Source: Heligmosomoides polygyrus polygyrus (Eukaryota; Nematoda; Chromadorea; Rhabditida; Heligmosomidae). From it: DNA of 64,000 nt. Of this stretch, positions 32,809-43,570 are shown one piece after another (the stretch's first letter is position 1; each line of letters opens with the position of its first letter). The translations under genes were made by a program, and so were the position numbers. The stretch is from the NCBI GenBank assembly GCA_947396885.1, contig OX377204.1, forward strand, positions 3,782,001-3,846,000, read 5' to 3'. A model generated the notes under the pieces. That model had not been told where the DNA came from. It saw only the letters and a program-made list of their open reading frames with translations, and did no database searches.

Positions 32809-34275
32809 TCACCTGTATCACCTGTCGTCCCGTTGATCATCGACTTGCTCGAGCGGGCGCCAGCAGCGTCTCCATTCGTCCCTGTCGCGTACCAGAGTGG
32901 TTCAATGGATCCTCCTCGCTCGAGAGACACGAAGAGCGTCATATCGGTCGTTCAGGGCTTTCACGAAGAAGTCCGACCAACGCGTTGGTGGGCGTCCTGG
33001 CGTTCTTTTGACATCCCGCGGAATCCAGTCTGTGACGGCTCTCGTCCAGCGGGTGTCTGCGAATCGCATTACGTGACCGGCCCACCTAATTTTCGACGAC
33101 TTGGCCCATGCGACAGCGTCTCTGATCTTCGAACGTCGGCGAAGCTCGGAACTCCAGAGGCCTTCTCTCACTTGCGTGAGTCGTGTCACTCCGAGCATCG
33201 TCCTCTTGATTCCACGCTGCGCGACGCTGATCGCGTGTTCATCCTGCTTTCGTATAACCCAGGTCTCTGAGGCGTATGTTAGGGCAGGAAGAACAGTGGA
33301 GTCGAATAGGTGGGCACGGAGTCGGACGTTCTTCGTTTTCTTGACGACTTCTTCGACGCTCTTGAAAGCTCCCCAAGCCGCTCGTTTCCTCCTGTTCAGC
33401 TCTGGTGCTAGGTCGTTGGTCATGTTGACTTCGCGACCCAGATACACATAGCTGGAGCATTCGGAGATGTTCGTTCCGTTGAGCGAGAATGGGGCATCAG
33501 AAACCCATCCGTTCTTCATGATCATCGTCTTCGTAAGATTCAGCTGCAGTCCAACGCTTCCACATACACAATCGAAGTCGGCCAGCATGCGTTCCGCCTG
33601 ACTGATGCTCGGTGTTATGAGCACGATGTCGTCAGCGAAGCGAAGATGGTGCAGTTGCCGGCCGTCGACCTTCACTCCCATGTCTTCCCATTCTAGTCCG
33701 CGCATGACGTGTTCGAGGGTGGCGCTGAAGAGCTTCGGGGATATGGTATCCCCTTGTCGAACCCCTCTCTTCACGTCAATGACGACGTCGTTGTAGAATG
33801 GTGAGATCTTGGTCGTGAATCCACTGTACAGCTCTCGAAGGACTCTGATGTGCTGAGTAGGAACGCCCTGGGTGAGCAGGGCTTCCATGACCGCTTCAGC
33901 CTCGACGGAGTCGAATGCCTTCTTCAGGTCAATGAACGTAAGGCACAGCGGCAGCTTGTACTCTCGCGACACTTCGATGAGCTTCGTAATGGTGTGTATG
34001 TGGTCGATCGTGCTGAATCCTCTCCGAAATCCTGCTTGTTCGCATGGCTGTCCTTCGTCCAGCGTTCTACTAATCCTATTCAGGATGACTCGAGTGAACA
34101 GCTTGTAGACTACGGACAACAGGCAGATCGGGCAATAGTTGCCAATGTCGTGCACGTCTCCCTTCTTGTACAGCAAAACGGTCTTGCTGGTCTTCCACTG
34201 AGATGGAACCTTGCATTCGGACAGGTAGCGTGTGAAGAGCCGCGCCAAGGTGTTGATGAGCGCTGGCGGGAGGTT
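32809..34275 (-). mobile_element. 5'-truncated RTE-type retrotransposon, copy 4
   Basis: The plus strand starts with TCACCTGTATCACCTGTCGT, the reverse complement of the family terminus, and remains homologous to the full-length copy up to CGCTGGCGGGAGGTT. It lies in the Tc1-type element and is in the same orientation as its transposase. Confidence 0.9.
32902..34248 (-). pseudogene. Truncated RT of RTE-type element
   Basis: The 448-residue frame spans [18 protein letters not shown] through the fingers motifs, [33 protein letters not shown] and most of the C-terminal region. It ends early at RVSRARRIH because a Trp codon of the parent (TGG) is TGA here, removing about 29 residues. It has no endonuclease. 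The substitutions differ from those of the 26.7 kb copy, so the two are independent insertions. Confidence 0.85.
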
Positions 34276-35190
34276 GAAGTCCTTGCAGAGAAGAATATGT
34301 CTGGTTATGCTCGTAAACCTTCTTTACAAGGTGTCCTTAGATATTTTTCATTGGGTTCATATCGGGAGAACATGCAGGCCAGTCGAGAACTTCAACAGAA
34401 TTTCTTCTGAGGAAGCCTTTTGTGGATCTGCTGGCATGCGGCGGTGCTTTGTCCTGTTGAAAAACCCATTCTTGACCAGCATTCTGTTGAAGGAATGGGA
34501 GCAGATGGGTTTCCAACAGTTGCCGGTATTCATCTGCGTCCATCCTTGCTGACGTGAAGGCAAGAGGGAGCTTTCCTTCTGCGTGGAATGCCGCCCACAC
34601 CATAACTGTGCCGCCTCCAAAATTCCTTCTTGGGAAATACTCCTTCTCCTTGCGTAAGTCATGCCAGTAGAATCGGTTCCCATCTGGACCGTCGAGGTTG
34701 AAGCGCTTTTCGTCCGAGAAGATCACCTGAACTAGGAAATGTTAAAATACCTAGCGTCAGAACTGACAACGCAAAAAATCTGTCTTAGTCCAAAGACGTC
34801 GTTTGTTCCTAGAGACGAACTCGAGCCTGTTCCTTTTGTGCGTTTCTTTCAAACGTTTAGCAGAACGGAGCTGGGTATATACAACATTCCCATTGCGTTT
34901 TAAGCAGCATGGAATCGTTTCCTTCGAGACTTCCTTACTCAAACTCTTGCGCACTTCCTCCAAACTGATTGATTTATTGGAAACCATTCGCACTATTTGC
35001 TCTCGTCTTGAGCTGAAAGAAGCCTGTGACGTCCTGAAGACTTCCTCGAGTGACATAGATGAGGACTGCGTAGAAATTTGCTAATAACGTTCTTTGATCG
35101 TCCCAGTTGAGTCGAAATTTGGCGTATGCTGAGTCCTGCATCTCTGATGGCCTTGATTTGAGCTTGTTCCTCTATTGATAGCATCGATCG
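34276..35190 (-). pseudogene. Tc1-type transposase, broken
   Basis: Read from right to left: a paired-like helix-turn-helix (MLSIEEQAQIKAIRDAGLSI, then RQISTQLGRSKNVISKFL), a second DNA-binding part (KRNGNVVYTQLRSAKRLK) and the DDE domain with VIFSDEKRFNLDGPDGNRFYW-like sequence, TVMVWAAFHAEGKL, FQQDKAPPHAS and LDWPACSPDMNPM. The three blocks are in different frames. A stop replaces the Trp expected after NPMKNI, and the last about 50 residues are gone at the retrotransposon junction. Some of the gap near 34730-34757 could be a short intron, but I could not find a phase-consistent one. Confidence 0.8.
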
Positions 35191-35497
35191 GCGACCCATC
35201 CTTACAATGAGCAAATTATGAGGCAGTATATTGCATAGCAAAATAGTTTTCAACAATGCACCTTTCTCCGCGCACCTTATTTGGTGGTGTCCCTATACTT
35301 TCTGGTCATTCAAGAACAGGGTCCCGTCACGTGATCCTTTTCCGTTCCATGCCACCTCGAGGGATTTTGCCCATTTTTTTCGTATATATGTTTTTTTGCC
35401 GTAAGGACTTCCATAGTATAATTTTCAGATCAATTCCTGCGGGTAGCTAGCAGAAGTACGCAATTTGCTGGTGTCCCTATACTTTCCGGTCGCAGTG

Positions 35498-35914
35498 TAT
35501 AATGTTCACGTTGGAAAAGGTCCTCGAGTGCCCCACACGTCTACCAACTTCGTAATAGCAGAGCTCAAGTGCGGACAAGAAGACATGAGTTCTTTAAAGC
35601 GAAATCAGCACTCTGCAATGCAGGAGTTAGGACATTGTAAGACCAATAATGTGCTACATAATATTACATTAGGATAAGGATAATTGACAAGCGCCTCTTA
35701 CCAAGATTGCCAAATTTTGTTTCAGTATTTATCATATTAGATCGTTGAATATGAAGTGGCTGATTTTGCTACCTCAATTTCTGGTAGAGTTTTCGTTGCT
35801 ACGAATGTTTCCTATAGCTTTTGAATGCGCAGAATTTCACCTTCTTACCAGTTATAGCCTTTGTGACATAATTGCCTTCTGCCGAGTACATGACGGTGTT
35901 TTGCAGTATAAGTC
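35498..35914. other. No gene recognised
   Basis: Flank of the Tc1-type element. Confidence 0.35.
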
Positions 35915-36370
35915 AACATGATAGTCGGGTGTTCTACTTATGTGAATGGAAAAGTTTACACAACGCCACGGCCGCAGCTCGTAATATCAACGCAGCATTT
36001 ACCTTTTTTGAACAGCATCGTGACATGCGACACAAAATCAATCCTTTATGACAATCGCAGTCTCGCATTCCCTCTGTACAGTGGCTGGACAAGAATGAGA
36101 GACACAAGGAGATGCCGAAACCAAGTCTCCTTTCACAGAAGACCATGATGACCGTATGGTGGACAAATGCTGACATAGTCCATTACAGGTTCTGGAAGAC
36201 TGGAGAGTCTATCACAGTCGAAATCGAATAAGCCCAATCGAACTGCACGACAGCGCGCTTTCAAAAATTGTTGTCCAAAAATTCACGAGATCTGTCCTTT
36301 TGTGATTATCATTTTTTCAAGCCCTCAAGTCGTCATGTGACAAATAAAAAACTCATCAACTAAGATGATG
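35915..36370 (+). pseudogene. Mariner transposase relic
   Basis: Plus-strand pieces read RVFYLCEWKSLHNATAARNI (N-terminal domain), SVQWLDKNERHKEMPKPSLL and SQKTMMTVWWTNADIVHYRF (before the second catalytic Asp), then a degenerate C-terminal part with CDYHFFKP. A central deletion removes the linker and first Asp region. It is unrelated at close range to the other mariners here. Confidence 0.6.
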
Positions 36371-36426
36371 TCGAAAATGACGTCTTATGTTTCATTATTG
36401 CAGTGGAAGATCCACATTCTTGCAGT

Positions 36427-37175
36427 GGAAGATCCACATTTGCGATCACTTAGCATTGTTCGGACTCAAGCTAAACGTCAAAAAGACGGAATACTTGACG
36501 ACGGATGTGAATGAGCATGGATCCATTAAGATCAATGGTACTGAGCTCTCACGAGTTACATCTTTCAAGTATCTTGGATCAACAGTCACGTCCGATGGCA
36601 GTCTAAAGTTGGAGGTGAACGCACGTGTGAGTGCAGCCTGGTCCAAATGGCGTTCGTTGACTGGGGTGCTTTGCGACAAGACAATTTCTGAGTACCTCAA
36701 ATCAAAGGTGTATAGAGCAGTCGTCCGCCCAGTAGCGACGTACGGTGCTGAGTGCTGGCCTGTGACGAAGGAAATCGAAAGCCGCCTCAGTGTAATGGAG
36801 ACGAAAATGCTAAGGTGGACGGCTGGAGTAACGCGATTGGACCGCGTTCGCAATGAAACCATGCGACAAAGGTTCGGTGTCGACCCGATAGCCCAGAAGC
36901 TGCGCGAAGCTCGTCTACGATAGTATGGCCACGTCCTTCGCGCTAACGACGACACCTTGTGTAAGATTGGCCTGAATCTTGAAGTCCCTGGAAAACGGCC
37001 CAGAGGACGCCCGAAACAACGTTGGCTAGATACGTTGCATATGGACTTGAAGTTAGCTGGTGTCCATCCCGACCAAGCGTTTGATCGGGAGAAGTGGCCT
37101 CACCAGACCAGAAGAGCGGATCCCGCCGCCAAGCGGGACAAACGCTATTGAAAATGATGATGAAGATCCACATTC
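36427..37175 (+). mobile_element. BovB/RTE-type element, 5'-truncated, with target duplication
   Basis: The ORF part reads FGLKLNVKKTEYLTTDVNEH, FKYLGSTVTSDGSLKLEVNA, AVVRPVATYGAECWPVTKEI and, after one stop, YGHVLRANDDTLCKIGLNLE and PGKRPRGRPKQRWLDTLHMD. The stop at 36921-36923 (TAG) replaces an expected Trp. The 3' end has the ATGATGATG-type tail of RTE elements. GAAGATCCACATT occurs at both borders (about 36427-36440 and 37163-37175), a likely target-site duplication, and a further copy at 36407 makes a 22-base tandem. Confidence 0.75.
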
Positions 37176-37576
37176 CCAAAACAAGAAGTGACGTAAGGTC
37201 TCTCTTCTTCACTTGTCAAGCCGGCACCAAATTCCTGATATTCTACAAGAAAAAAAATTGACAAACTCACTAAGACAATACAAAACACTGGTCGACCGGT
37301 CTTCAGGAAGCTTGTTAGTTTACCATCCTCGTAGACAGTTTGCTTGTGTTATGAATAATTTTAATGTTGCCTGTTCTTTTTTTAAATTCTATTTTTTTAC
37401 ACTGGATTGAAGTTTATTGAGCGTCGTTACATCTTAACGCGTGTTATCCACGTATATAATAAATAAATTCTAGCAGGTCTGATTTATGTCAAAATGGAAT
37501 ATCTAAGCTGTTGTCGCGTTGGGAAAATGGAAAAAGGGAAAAGCGTACTAACTGTAATGGTTCATACTTAGATTAA
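37176..37576. other. AT-rich spacer
   Basis: No gene was seen. Confidence 0.35.
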
Positions 37577-37578
37577 TA

Positions 37579-38416
37579 CAGGGTGCGCCAAAATTATGAC
37601 GACAGCACATGCACGAACAATTTGACCTCCTATTCGGAGCGTCTGCTTTTTTCTGTGCTTTTATTGATTCTACTGCATAAATTTGTTTACGGTTATCTCA
37701 ATCAAGCATAAAAATAAATTGCTTATCAAGATTGTGGACGTTCTTGCCACCGTGCTTCAATCATTAAACTTTACCGCCAAGGCTTCTCGGCACGCGACAT
37801 TCACCAGCGTCTTGGACTTCATAGAAATGTTCTATGTAGATCCGTAAGACACTGCGGTGACCTGGGAACCATGGATGATAATAGATACGGACGAAGAAGA
37901 CACATTTATGTGGAAACTACGAAAGACATTGAGAAGTTATGTCAACGAATTCTCAGGTGCCTGGCGCGCTCGGTCCGCCGGATGTCGCGAGAAATGGAGA
38001 TCAGGGAGAACTATTTGAACTTTCTGAGGGACAAACTGTTACCCTGGCCAACTCTCCAGATTTGAATCTGATGGACTACACCGCCTGGGCAGTTCTGGAA
38101 GCCAAAGCCTGCGGGAAACCTCACCGCTCCGGAGATTCTTTGAAGGAAGCTCTCCAGAAGGCGTGGGATGTCCTCGATGGGCCATTCCTGCATGCCGCCG
38201 TCGATGCCTTCCAGAGGCATCTCAAAGCCTGTATGGACGATGTATTCGAATTTCAATGTTGTGTATATTTTACAATAGATTAAAAAAACACTGTTTCATC
38301 GTTTGCTTTTCGAAAGTGCGGTAATAAACATTGCTTCATCGTTGGCTTTTCGATTGTGCGGCACTTTCGCTTTCGGCGTTTTGAATAACTTGTTGCCATA
38401 ATTTTGGCGCACCTTG
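37579..38416 (+). mobile_element. maT-like Tc1/mariner element, internally deleted, copy 1
   Basis: Ends CAGGGTGCGCCAAAATTATG and CATAATTTTGGCGCACCTTG are inverted and flanked by TA. The plus-strand remnant encodes LANSPDLNLMDYTAWAVLEA KACGKPHRS and a C-terminal helix region (AVDAFQRHLKACMDD), the part after the second Asp of a DD37-41D-type transposase. The N-terminal half is mostly deleted. Non-autonomous. Confidence 0.75.
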
Positions 38417-38624
38417 TAAAATTGCTTCCAAGCAATGTTATGATCTATCAAAGTTTCCAGACAGTCAAAATTGGCCAATTCATACAACGACCTAACATTA
38501 GACATTCTGCCGAATATGAGTTAAAATTGAAGTATGACACTTATTAGGAAGTGGTTTCGGCATTTCGAACAGTTTCAAATTCGGGTGGCAGATGTAGTGG
38601 TACCTAGCACATGACAATTGTACT

Positions 38625-39301
38625 GTAAGGGGATGGGGGAGGGGGCAATATGTAGTAATGAGACTCTCCATGCCGTGGCCATATATGTATGTTGTGACTG
38701 GAGTCCGGTTTCGTGCTTCTCGTATTTGTATGTTTGTTTGCTTCTTGCTAAAGCCCACCTGAGAAGTGACCACTTTCGCCCTTTCCAGAGGCATGTCGAA
38801 ACCCCAGTCTGTCTCATGCCGAAACCACAGCCTGACGAGTCGACCTGTGTCGCGCAAATCCCGCCCAATTCCAACCTCGAGCAGCCCGGAATCAATAGAC
38901 ACGCAAGATGAAAAGTACGTCTTCTACCTTAACCCTGCCAAGCAGCGAGTTTGGGTGAGGTCTGATGACCTGTTACCGACCTTCGTTCGGCGGAGTGTTC
39001 ACGACGAGAAGCACCTTCTAAGCTTTCTAGTCTGCGCCCATGGACCGATACACTATAAACTGTTTCCCAAAAGCGCGACAATGGGACCCAAGCAGACCTC
39101 GGCAACCATAACGAGCAGTGGATCAGCACCAGGTCCAAGCAGTTCTGGAAGGATGAGATCAGGAAGTTGGCTGATCGATGGCAGCAAGGTAACCGACCTT
39201 AATGTCGAATACATTCCTCAGCACCGTTGAGTTGTAATTGAGTTATAAAGAGGTAAAGAAATTTGTTGAATTTGCCTCATTACTTTTGGTCCATCCTCAT
39301 A
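38625..39301 (+). mobile_element. Mariner with poly-G end, internally deleted
   Basis: The left end (GGGGATGGGGGAGGGGGCAA, then GTAATGAGAC) and right end (GCCTCATTACTTTTGGTCC) are diverged versions of the ends at 56.36-57.26 kb. The frame includes DEKYVFYLNPAKQRVWVRSD and SVHDEKHLLSFLVCAHGPI. About 250 bases, including the second catalytic region, are deleted at about 39081, and the remainder is frameshifted. Confidence 0.65.
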
Positions 39302-39639
39302 ATATTCCAACAGCTAAAGAGAAGGAATTGAGAAAGCAAAAATTTACTGTCCGATAGGCCTTAGAAAGATGTTTGGTCTAGCAGATTTCATTTATGTCTG
39401 GACTTTTCAAACCGTGACGGGGGCACTCTTATTGAACAAATGCATCTAACTATCTCAGATCAGAGCTCAACACAACAGTGACCAACCGGCATCGTTTACA
39501 ATGAAGTATTTATTTAACTGCGACGGGGGTTTCCTATATCTAGAGTGCTCTAACTCCTAATCGACAGTGGAGAGTGAAACGCGCAACACTAAAGCTATTT
39601 TGCCTATTCTTGTTAGCATGCATTTATCAGTAAAATCTT
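39302..39639. other. No gene
   Basis: Nothing recognised. Confidence 0.35.
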
Positions 39640-39995
39640 GGAAAAAGTAGTTAGTGAGTTGGATATTTGGCCAAATTTCTACTATTTTAGCCACTCAACT
39701 TATATCCATTTTAAATTCCCTCATTGAGTTCGGAATGGCAGTATGTAATCCATTAAAAAATATAGTGCAGCTAGAAATGGTCCAAAATAATTTTACTCGG
39801 AACCTATATGAGATGTTTTGAAGGAGATTATAACGCCGTTCCAAACGGTCAAACGGTATTGGTAGGTCAGGGACCTTGTCCTTTAAATCCTTCAGAACAT
39901 ACGTAGGAAAGCAGATCTGGTTATGATTTTTAAGAACCTGACAAAAGGAGTTTCAGCTGATCCAGTAACTTTTTTTGGTGCACCGCTGACGACAT
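39640..39995 (+). pseudogene. CR1-type RT C-terminal relic
   Basis: Broken plus-strand frames read LIEFGMAVCNPLKNIVQLEM, VQNNFTRNLYEMF and NGIGRSGTLSFKSFRTYVGK. The EFGMAVCNP and VQNNFTRNL blocks correspond to LEYGTTVFSP and VQNSFTRKL in the 50.6 kb CR1 protein. Several stops. No 5' part present. Confidence 0.6.
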
Positions 39996-40496
39996 GCAGC
40001 CCTAGCAGCCCTAACAGGGCCAAAAATCCATTATAGTCTTTATCCATTATTGCTTCCTGATTATTTGTCTCCTTCGAAATTCACTCCTGTAGGATGAAAT
40101 GACGTTTGGGCGAGTAGTTTTTCAAATGAACTCGACTTTTCCAGGCTCTGACGAAGGTGACATCGCCTAAACGTAAGCCTAATAAAAGTTCGATACCAAT
40201 CTTGGTCTACAGCTGAGAGCAACTTACGGAATATCTGTTCGTTCACTAGCCTTGTGCTGGCATTTGTGCTGCCACTTATGCAATCATCGCTTTAAAATAC
40301 GCTTTTAACATGGCGTTTTGAGATAAAAATAATCTTTATAGATGCATCTGCATTATAAAACGTTGATCTCTCTCATGACAATTAGAATGTACAGTAAACA
40401 TAAATACGATCATTACTATTGTAGGAAGAATTTTAATTCTTCACATGCTCTATGTACAATTAGCAGTGGACAGATCCTGAAGCAGCTGCCTGAAGA
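39996..40496. other. No gene
   Basis: A spacer downstream of the peptide gene. No recognised feature. Confidence 0.35.
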
Positions 40497-40797
40497 TCAC
40501 TTTCGCTTCTTGCCCATCATACCTCCAATCATAGCACCCATAAGAGCACCTCGAAGAGCCCCTGTAAGTGGACCTGAAACCGATTGTGTTAAGGCTCGCA
40601 TTCCCAACGGGTATTACGGAACTTCTGGGAACGAACTCACTTCTGCCATAGCCTCCATAGCCACCGTACATTGGATACATCGGATACATCGGATAGCCAA
40701 AGCCTCCGTATGGATATCCGTAAAAGCCGTACTGCGCCAACGTTGTCGTTGTTGTTAGGGCGAGTACAAGTACCGTGAGTAAGAACTTAGAATTCAT
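40497..40797 (-). CDS. Secreted Tyr-Gly/Tyr-Pro peptide, GKKRK tail (two exons)
   Basis: Exon 1 (40797-40641, 157 nt) begins MNSKFLLTVLVLALTTTTTL AQ, a signal peptide nearly identical in pattern to the 19.8 kb gene. It continues YGFYGYPYGGFGYPMYPMYP MYGGYGGYGR and meets a GTGAGT donor in phase 1. Exon 2 (40573-40497, 77 nt) follows GTTTCAG and encodes PLTGALRGALMGAMIGGMMG KKRK then stop. Total 77 residues. ATTTTTCAG lies two bases before the ATG. The open frame extends far upstream into a Penelope 3' end and downstream through the intron, so an unspliced reading would be wrong. Probably an extracellular defence or surface peptide (inference from composition). Confidence 0.8.
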
Positions 40798-40919
40798 TTC
40801 TGAAAAATAATAGAAATAACGAAAAGGCATGATTGTGTCTATTGCTGAGTGAAAGGACACAAATGGAAGGAGAACGATTGTTTCGATGCTATCTGGTCGG
40901 CCGGAAAGTTCTGGCGGAT

Positions 40920-41668
40920 TTTTGTAACTTTTTTCTTTCGATATAGTCGGCACAATTGAGACTCTCCAATATTCTTTATTGGCGAGCTTTCGCTGCTTAA
41001 CAGCTTCCTCAGGACTTACAACATTATACATACCATCATCAATTTTCATCATCATTACCATCATCAAATTATAAAATAATAACGGTTAAACACTAACCAA
41101 GCGGCCTCGCTAACAGAGCCTTACCACAGCGATGCTCCTTACTAATAAAGTTAATGTAAACAACATTGCCGCTGATCTTCTTAATCACTACAGGATAAGC
41201 TTCAACGCCTCGGTCTGCTCATCCCTATTGTTAATTTCGGGGTTCAGCCTCTTTATTGCAAGGGCTTCGAACAGCTTCCTTTTTAGCGGGGTTATCAGTG
41301 AGCGGTGTAATACGTTAACCTTAATTGCAGGAGGGTCTTCATGAGTGTAGTGGAGGGTGCGGTGTCGCGAAAAGCTGTTCATAGGGTAAGAAGCAGGCTT
41401 TCGCAGCGCTCGCACATGTTCGTCCAGGCGTCTGTAAAGCGGTCGCATCGTTTCTCCTACATAGTTCTGACCACAACCTTCGCATGTGACTTGATATACA
41501 GTGCCACGTAGTTGACAGATTTTATTGGTTGTACAATGTTCCAAATAGTATCGAAACAATCGTTCTCCTTCCTTTTGTGTTATTTGTTTCTCTTCTTTTT
41601 CTTTCGCTTTTCTTTTTACGACACCGCACCCTCCACCACACTCATGAAGACGGTCCTGCAATTAAAGT
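40920..41668 (-). mobile_element. Penelope-like element, 5'-truncated 3' part
   Basis: It contains the GIY-YIG endonuclease frame listed next and a structured 3' end (minus strand: CTGAGGAAGCTGTTAAGCAG then CGAAAGCTCGCCAATAAAGA). A second copy of the 3' part lies inverted at 42604-42955 beyond a maT-like element. The left boundary near 40920 is set by where similarity to that copy ends. Confidence 0.75.
41188..41661 (-). pseudogene. GIY-YIG endonuclease end of a Penelope-like polyprotein
   Basis: The open frame (157 codons, no true ATG) holds a Lys/Glu-rich linker and then a GIY-YIG-type nuclease: VYQVTCEGCGQNYVGETMRP LYRRLDEHVRA, where VYQ (55-57) and YVG (67-69) stand for the GIY and YIG motifs and R78 is the expected catalytic Arg position. 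Downstream are SFSRHRTLHY, VLHRSLITPLKRKLFEALAI and a stop after EALKLIL. In Penelope elements this domain follows the reverse transcriptase, which is absent here. The frame itself is unbroken. Truncated rather than mutated. Confidence 0.8.
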
Positions 41669-41674
41669 AAAGTA

Positions 41675-42599
41675 CAGGGTGCGCCAAAATTATGGCGACA
41701 GCACATGCGCAAACAATTTGACCTTTTATTCGGAGCGTCTGCTTTTTTTCGTGCTTTTATTGTTTTTATTGAGTCAGTTAGCTTATGCTTATCTCAGTCA
41801 AACATAACAATAAGTCGTTTTTCAAGATAATGAAACGTTCGTGTCACCGTTCTTAAATCATTGAGCTTTACCGTCAAGGCTTCTCGGCACGCTACATTCA
41901 CCAACGTCTTGGAGTTCATCAGAGTATAATGAATAGGCCCATCAGACGCTAAGAAGACCTGGGAAGCGAGGATGATAGATCCGGACTGAAAGGACACGTA
42001 TCTGTGACAACTACGGACAACATTAGGAAGGCAAGTGAACGGATTCGCAGGGAGCCGGCGCGCTCGGTCCGCCAGTTGTCGGGAAAAATGGAGATCATGA
42101 AGACGTCGTTGAAAAGAATCTTCCGTAAACTCAGACTTAAGACCTACGAGAAGACCCACGTGCACCCTCTTGGGCTTTCCAACAAGAAGGAGTTCCAGCT
42201 CACAGAGCAAGAGTGCTGCAAGATTGGTGCAAAGGCAACTTTCCGCAATTCATCAGCTTCCACGAGTGGCCAGCTAACTCTCCGGATCTGAATCCGATGG
42301 ATTACACGGTCTGGCCATCTCTTGAAGCCAAAGCCTGCGGGAAACCTCACCGCCCCGTGGATCCTTTGAAGGAAGGCGTGGGATGAACTCAACGCGCCTT
42401 ACTTGCGTGCCGCCGTCGATGCCTTCCAGAAGCGCCTCAGAGTCTGTATCGATGCCGATGCAGATATCTTCAAATCTCAATGTTGCGTATAGTTTACAAG
42501 AGACTGATAAACACTATCGCATCGTTGGTTTCTGGAAAGTACCGCATTTTCTCTCTAGGCGAATTGAATACCTTGTCGCCATAATTTTGGCGCACCCTG
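41675..42599 (+). mobile_element. maT-like Tc1/mariner element, copy 2
   Basis: Ends CAGGGTGCGCCAAAATTATG and CCATAATTTTGGCGCACCCTG are near-perfect inverted repeats flanked by TA. Plus-strand relics include the helix-turn-helix piece ARSVRQLSGKMEIMKTSLKR, LRLKTYEKTHVHPLG and the C-terminal SPDLNPMDYTVWPSLEAKAC region, in several frames. Longer than the 37.6 kb copy but also deleted, removing the first two catalytic residues. Confidence 0.8.
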
Positions 42600-42603
42600 T
42601 ATT

Positions 42604-42955
42604 TCACCTCACTGATAACCCCGCTAGAAAGGAAACTGCTCGAAGCCCTTGCAATAAAGAGGCTGAACCACGAAATTAACTGTAGAGATGAGCAGACCGA
42701 TGCGCTGAGGCTTATCATGTAGTGTTCAAGAATATCAGCGGCAATGTTGTTTACAGTAACTTTATTTGTACGGAGCATCACTGTGGGGAGGCTCTGTTAG
42801 CGAGGCCTGCTTGGTTAGTGTTTACCGCTATTATTGTGTGTTTTGATGATATTAACCACTATATGTAATGTTATTAAAGACCTGAGGAAGCTGTTAAGCA
42901 GCGAAAGCTTGCCAATAAAGAAGATCGGAAGTCTCAATTTTGCCAACTATATCTA
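42604..42955 (+). mobile_element. Penelope-like element 3' end, inverted relative to 40.9 kb
   Basis: It encodes SLITPLERKLLEALAIKRLN-like sequence and NHEINCRDEQTDALRLIM then stop, followed by the tail CCTGAGGAAGCTGTTAAGCA GCGAAAGCTTGCCAATAAAG. It mirrors the minus-strand copy, so two Penelope 3' parts lie tail-out around the maT-like element. Confidence 0.75.
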
Positions 42956-43079
42956 TTTTTCTTTCGTTTATTATTGAATCAGTGTTCAACTTATATTGCA
43001 TTCCTATATGCATAATGTTGATGCAGAGTTTTTCGCTCTATCAGACGAAATAATTTGCGTTTCATCTTTATTTAAAAAA

Positions 43080-43570
43080 TTTTTCTCTGAAGACTTACTG
43101 AAGTATGTCGAAAGAGCAACTCCGAACGATATTTTATTTCAATTTCAAACTGGACCATCCGCCCTCAAAACAGCGTGGAAAATCTATCATGTGTGGTTTC
43201 CGAATAGTGTTTTGGTTGAGAAGACCGCTCAACGGTGATTCGAGAAATTCCGTACACGGGATTTCGACCTTGAAGGTGCACCCCGAAGGGCAGACCTACA
43301 ACAAACCATCACGAAGATTTGAAGGCTTCCATGGAAGCCAACAGTCCTGCAGATCACGGAAGATCTAGGAGTTAGTAAAACTGCTCTTACAGATGGTTCG
43401 ATACGGCTCAGAGAGGTGAAAAAGCTCGAAAAGTGGGTTCCCAACGACTTGGATGATCGCCAGAAAATGTCTCGTTTCGAGATCTGTTCTTCATTGGTTC
43501 TCCGGAATCAGACCGATGCCGTTTCTGTGATGAAAAGTGGGTCCTGTACGATAACTGAAGACGGTACAAT
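43080..43570 (+). pseudogene. Mariner transposase relic
   Basis: Shifting plus-strand frames read SKEQLRTIFYFNFKLDHPPS, RDFDLEGAPRRADLQQTITK-like sequence, EVKKLEKWVPNDLDDRQKMS, RFEICSSLVLRNQTD and DEKWVLYDN. This is the order of the DNA-binding domain, the WVPHEL-type linker and the first catalytic Asp of mariner transposases. The C-terminal half is lost. Confidence 0.65.

Larger units (their letters stand above)
32657..35497 (-). mobile_element. Tc1-type transposon split by a retrotransposon
   Basis: Terminal repeats CACTGCGACCAGAAAGTATA (32657) and TATACTTTCCGGTCGCAGTG (to 35497) are inverted and bordered by TA. A second copy of the repeat core, GTGTCCCTATACTTTCTGGTC, lies at 35287-35307, about 190 bases inside the right end, giving the two-site (IR/DR) arrangement known from some Tc1-type elements. 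The transposase is on the minus strand, and its C-terminal end is replaced by the retrotransposon at 32809-34275. Confidence 0.85.

Noticed and set aside
40450..41067. A single 205-codon minus-strand protein
   Set aside because: It fuses a Penelope 3' tail, a 5' UTR, a two-exon peptide gene and its intron read through. Splice sites and the signal peptide show the real gene starts at 40797.
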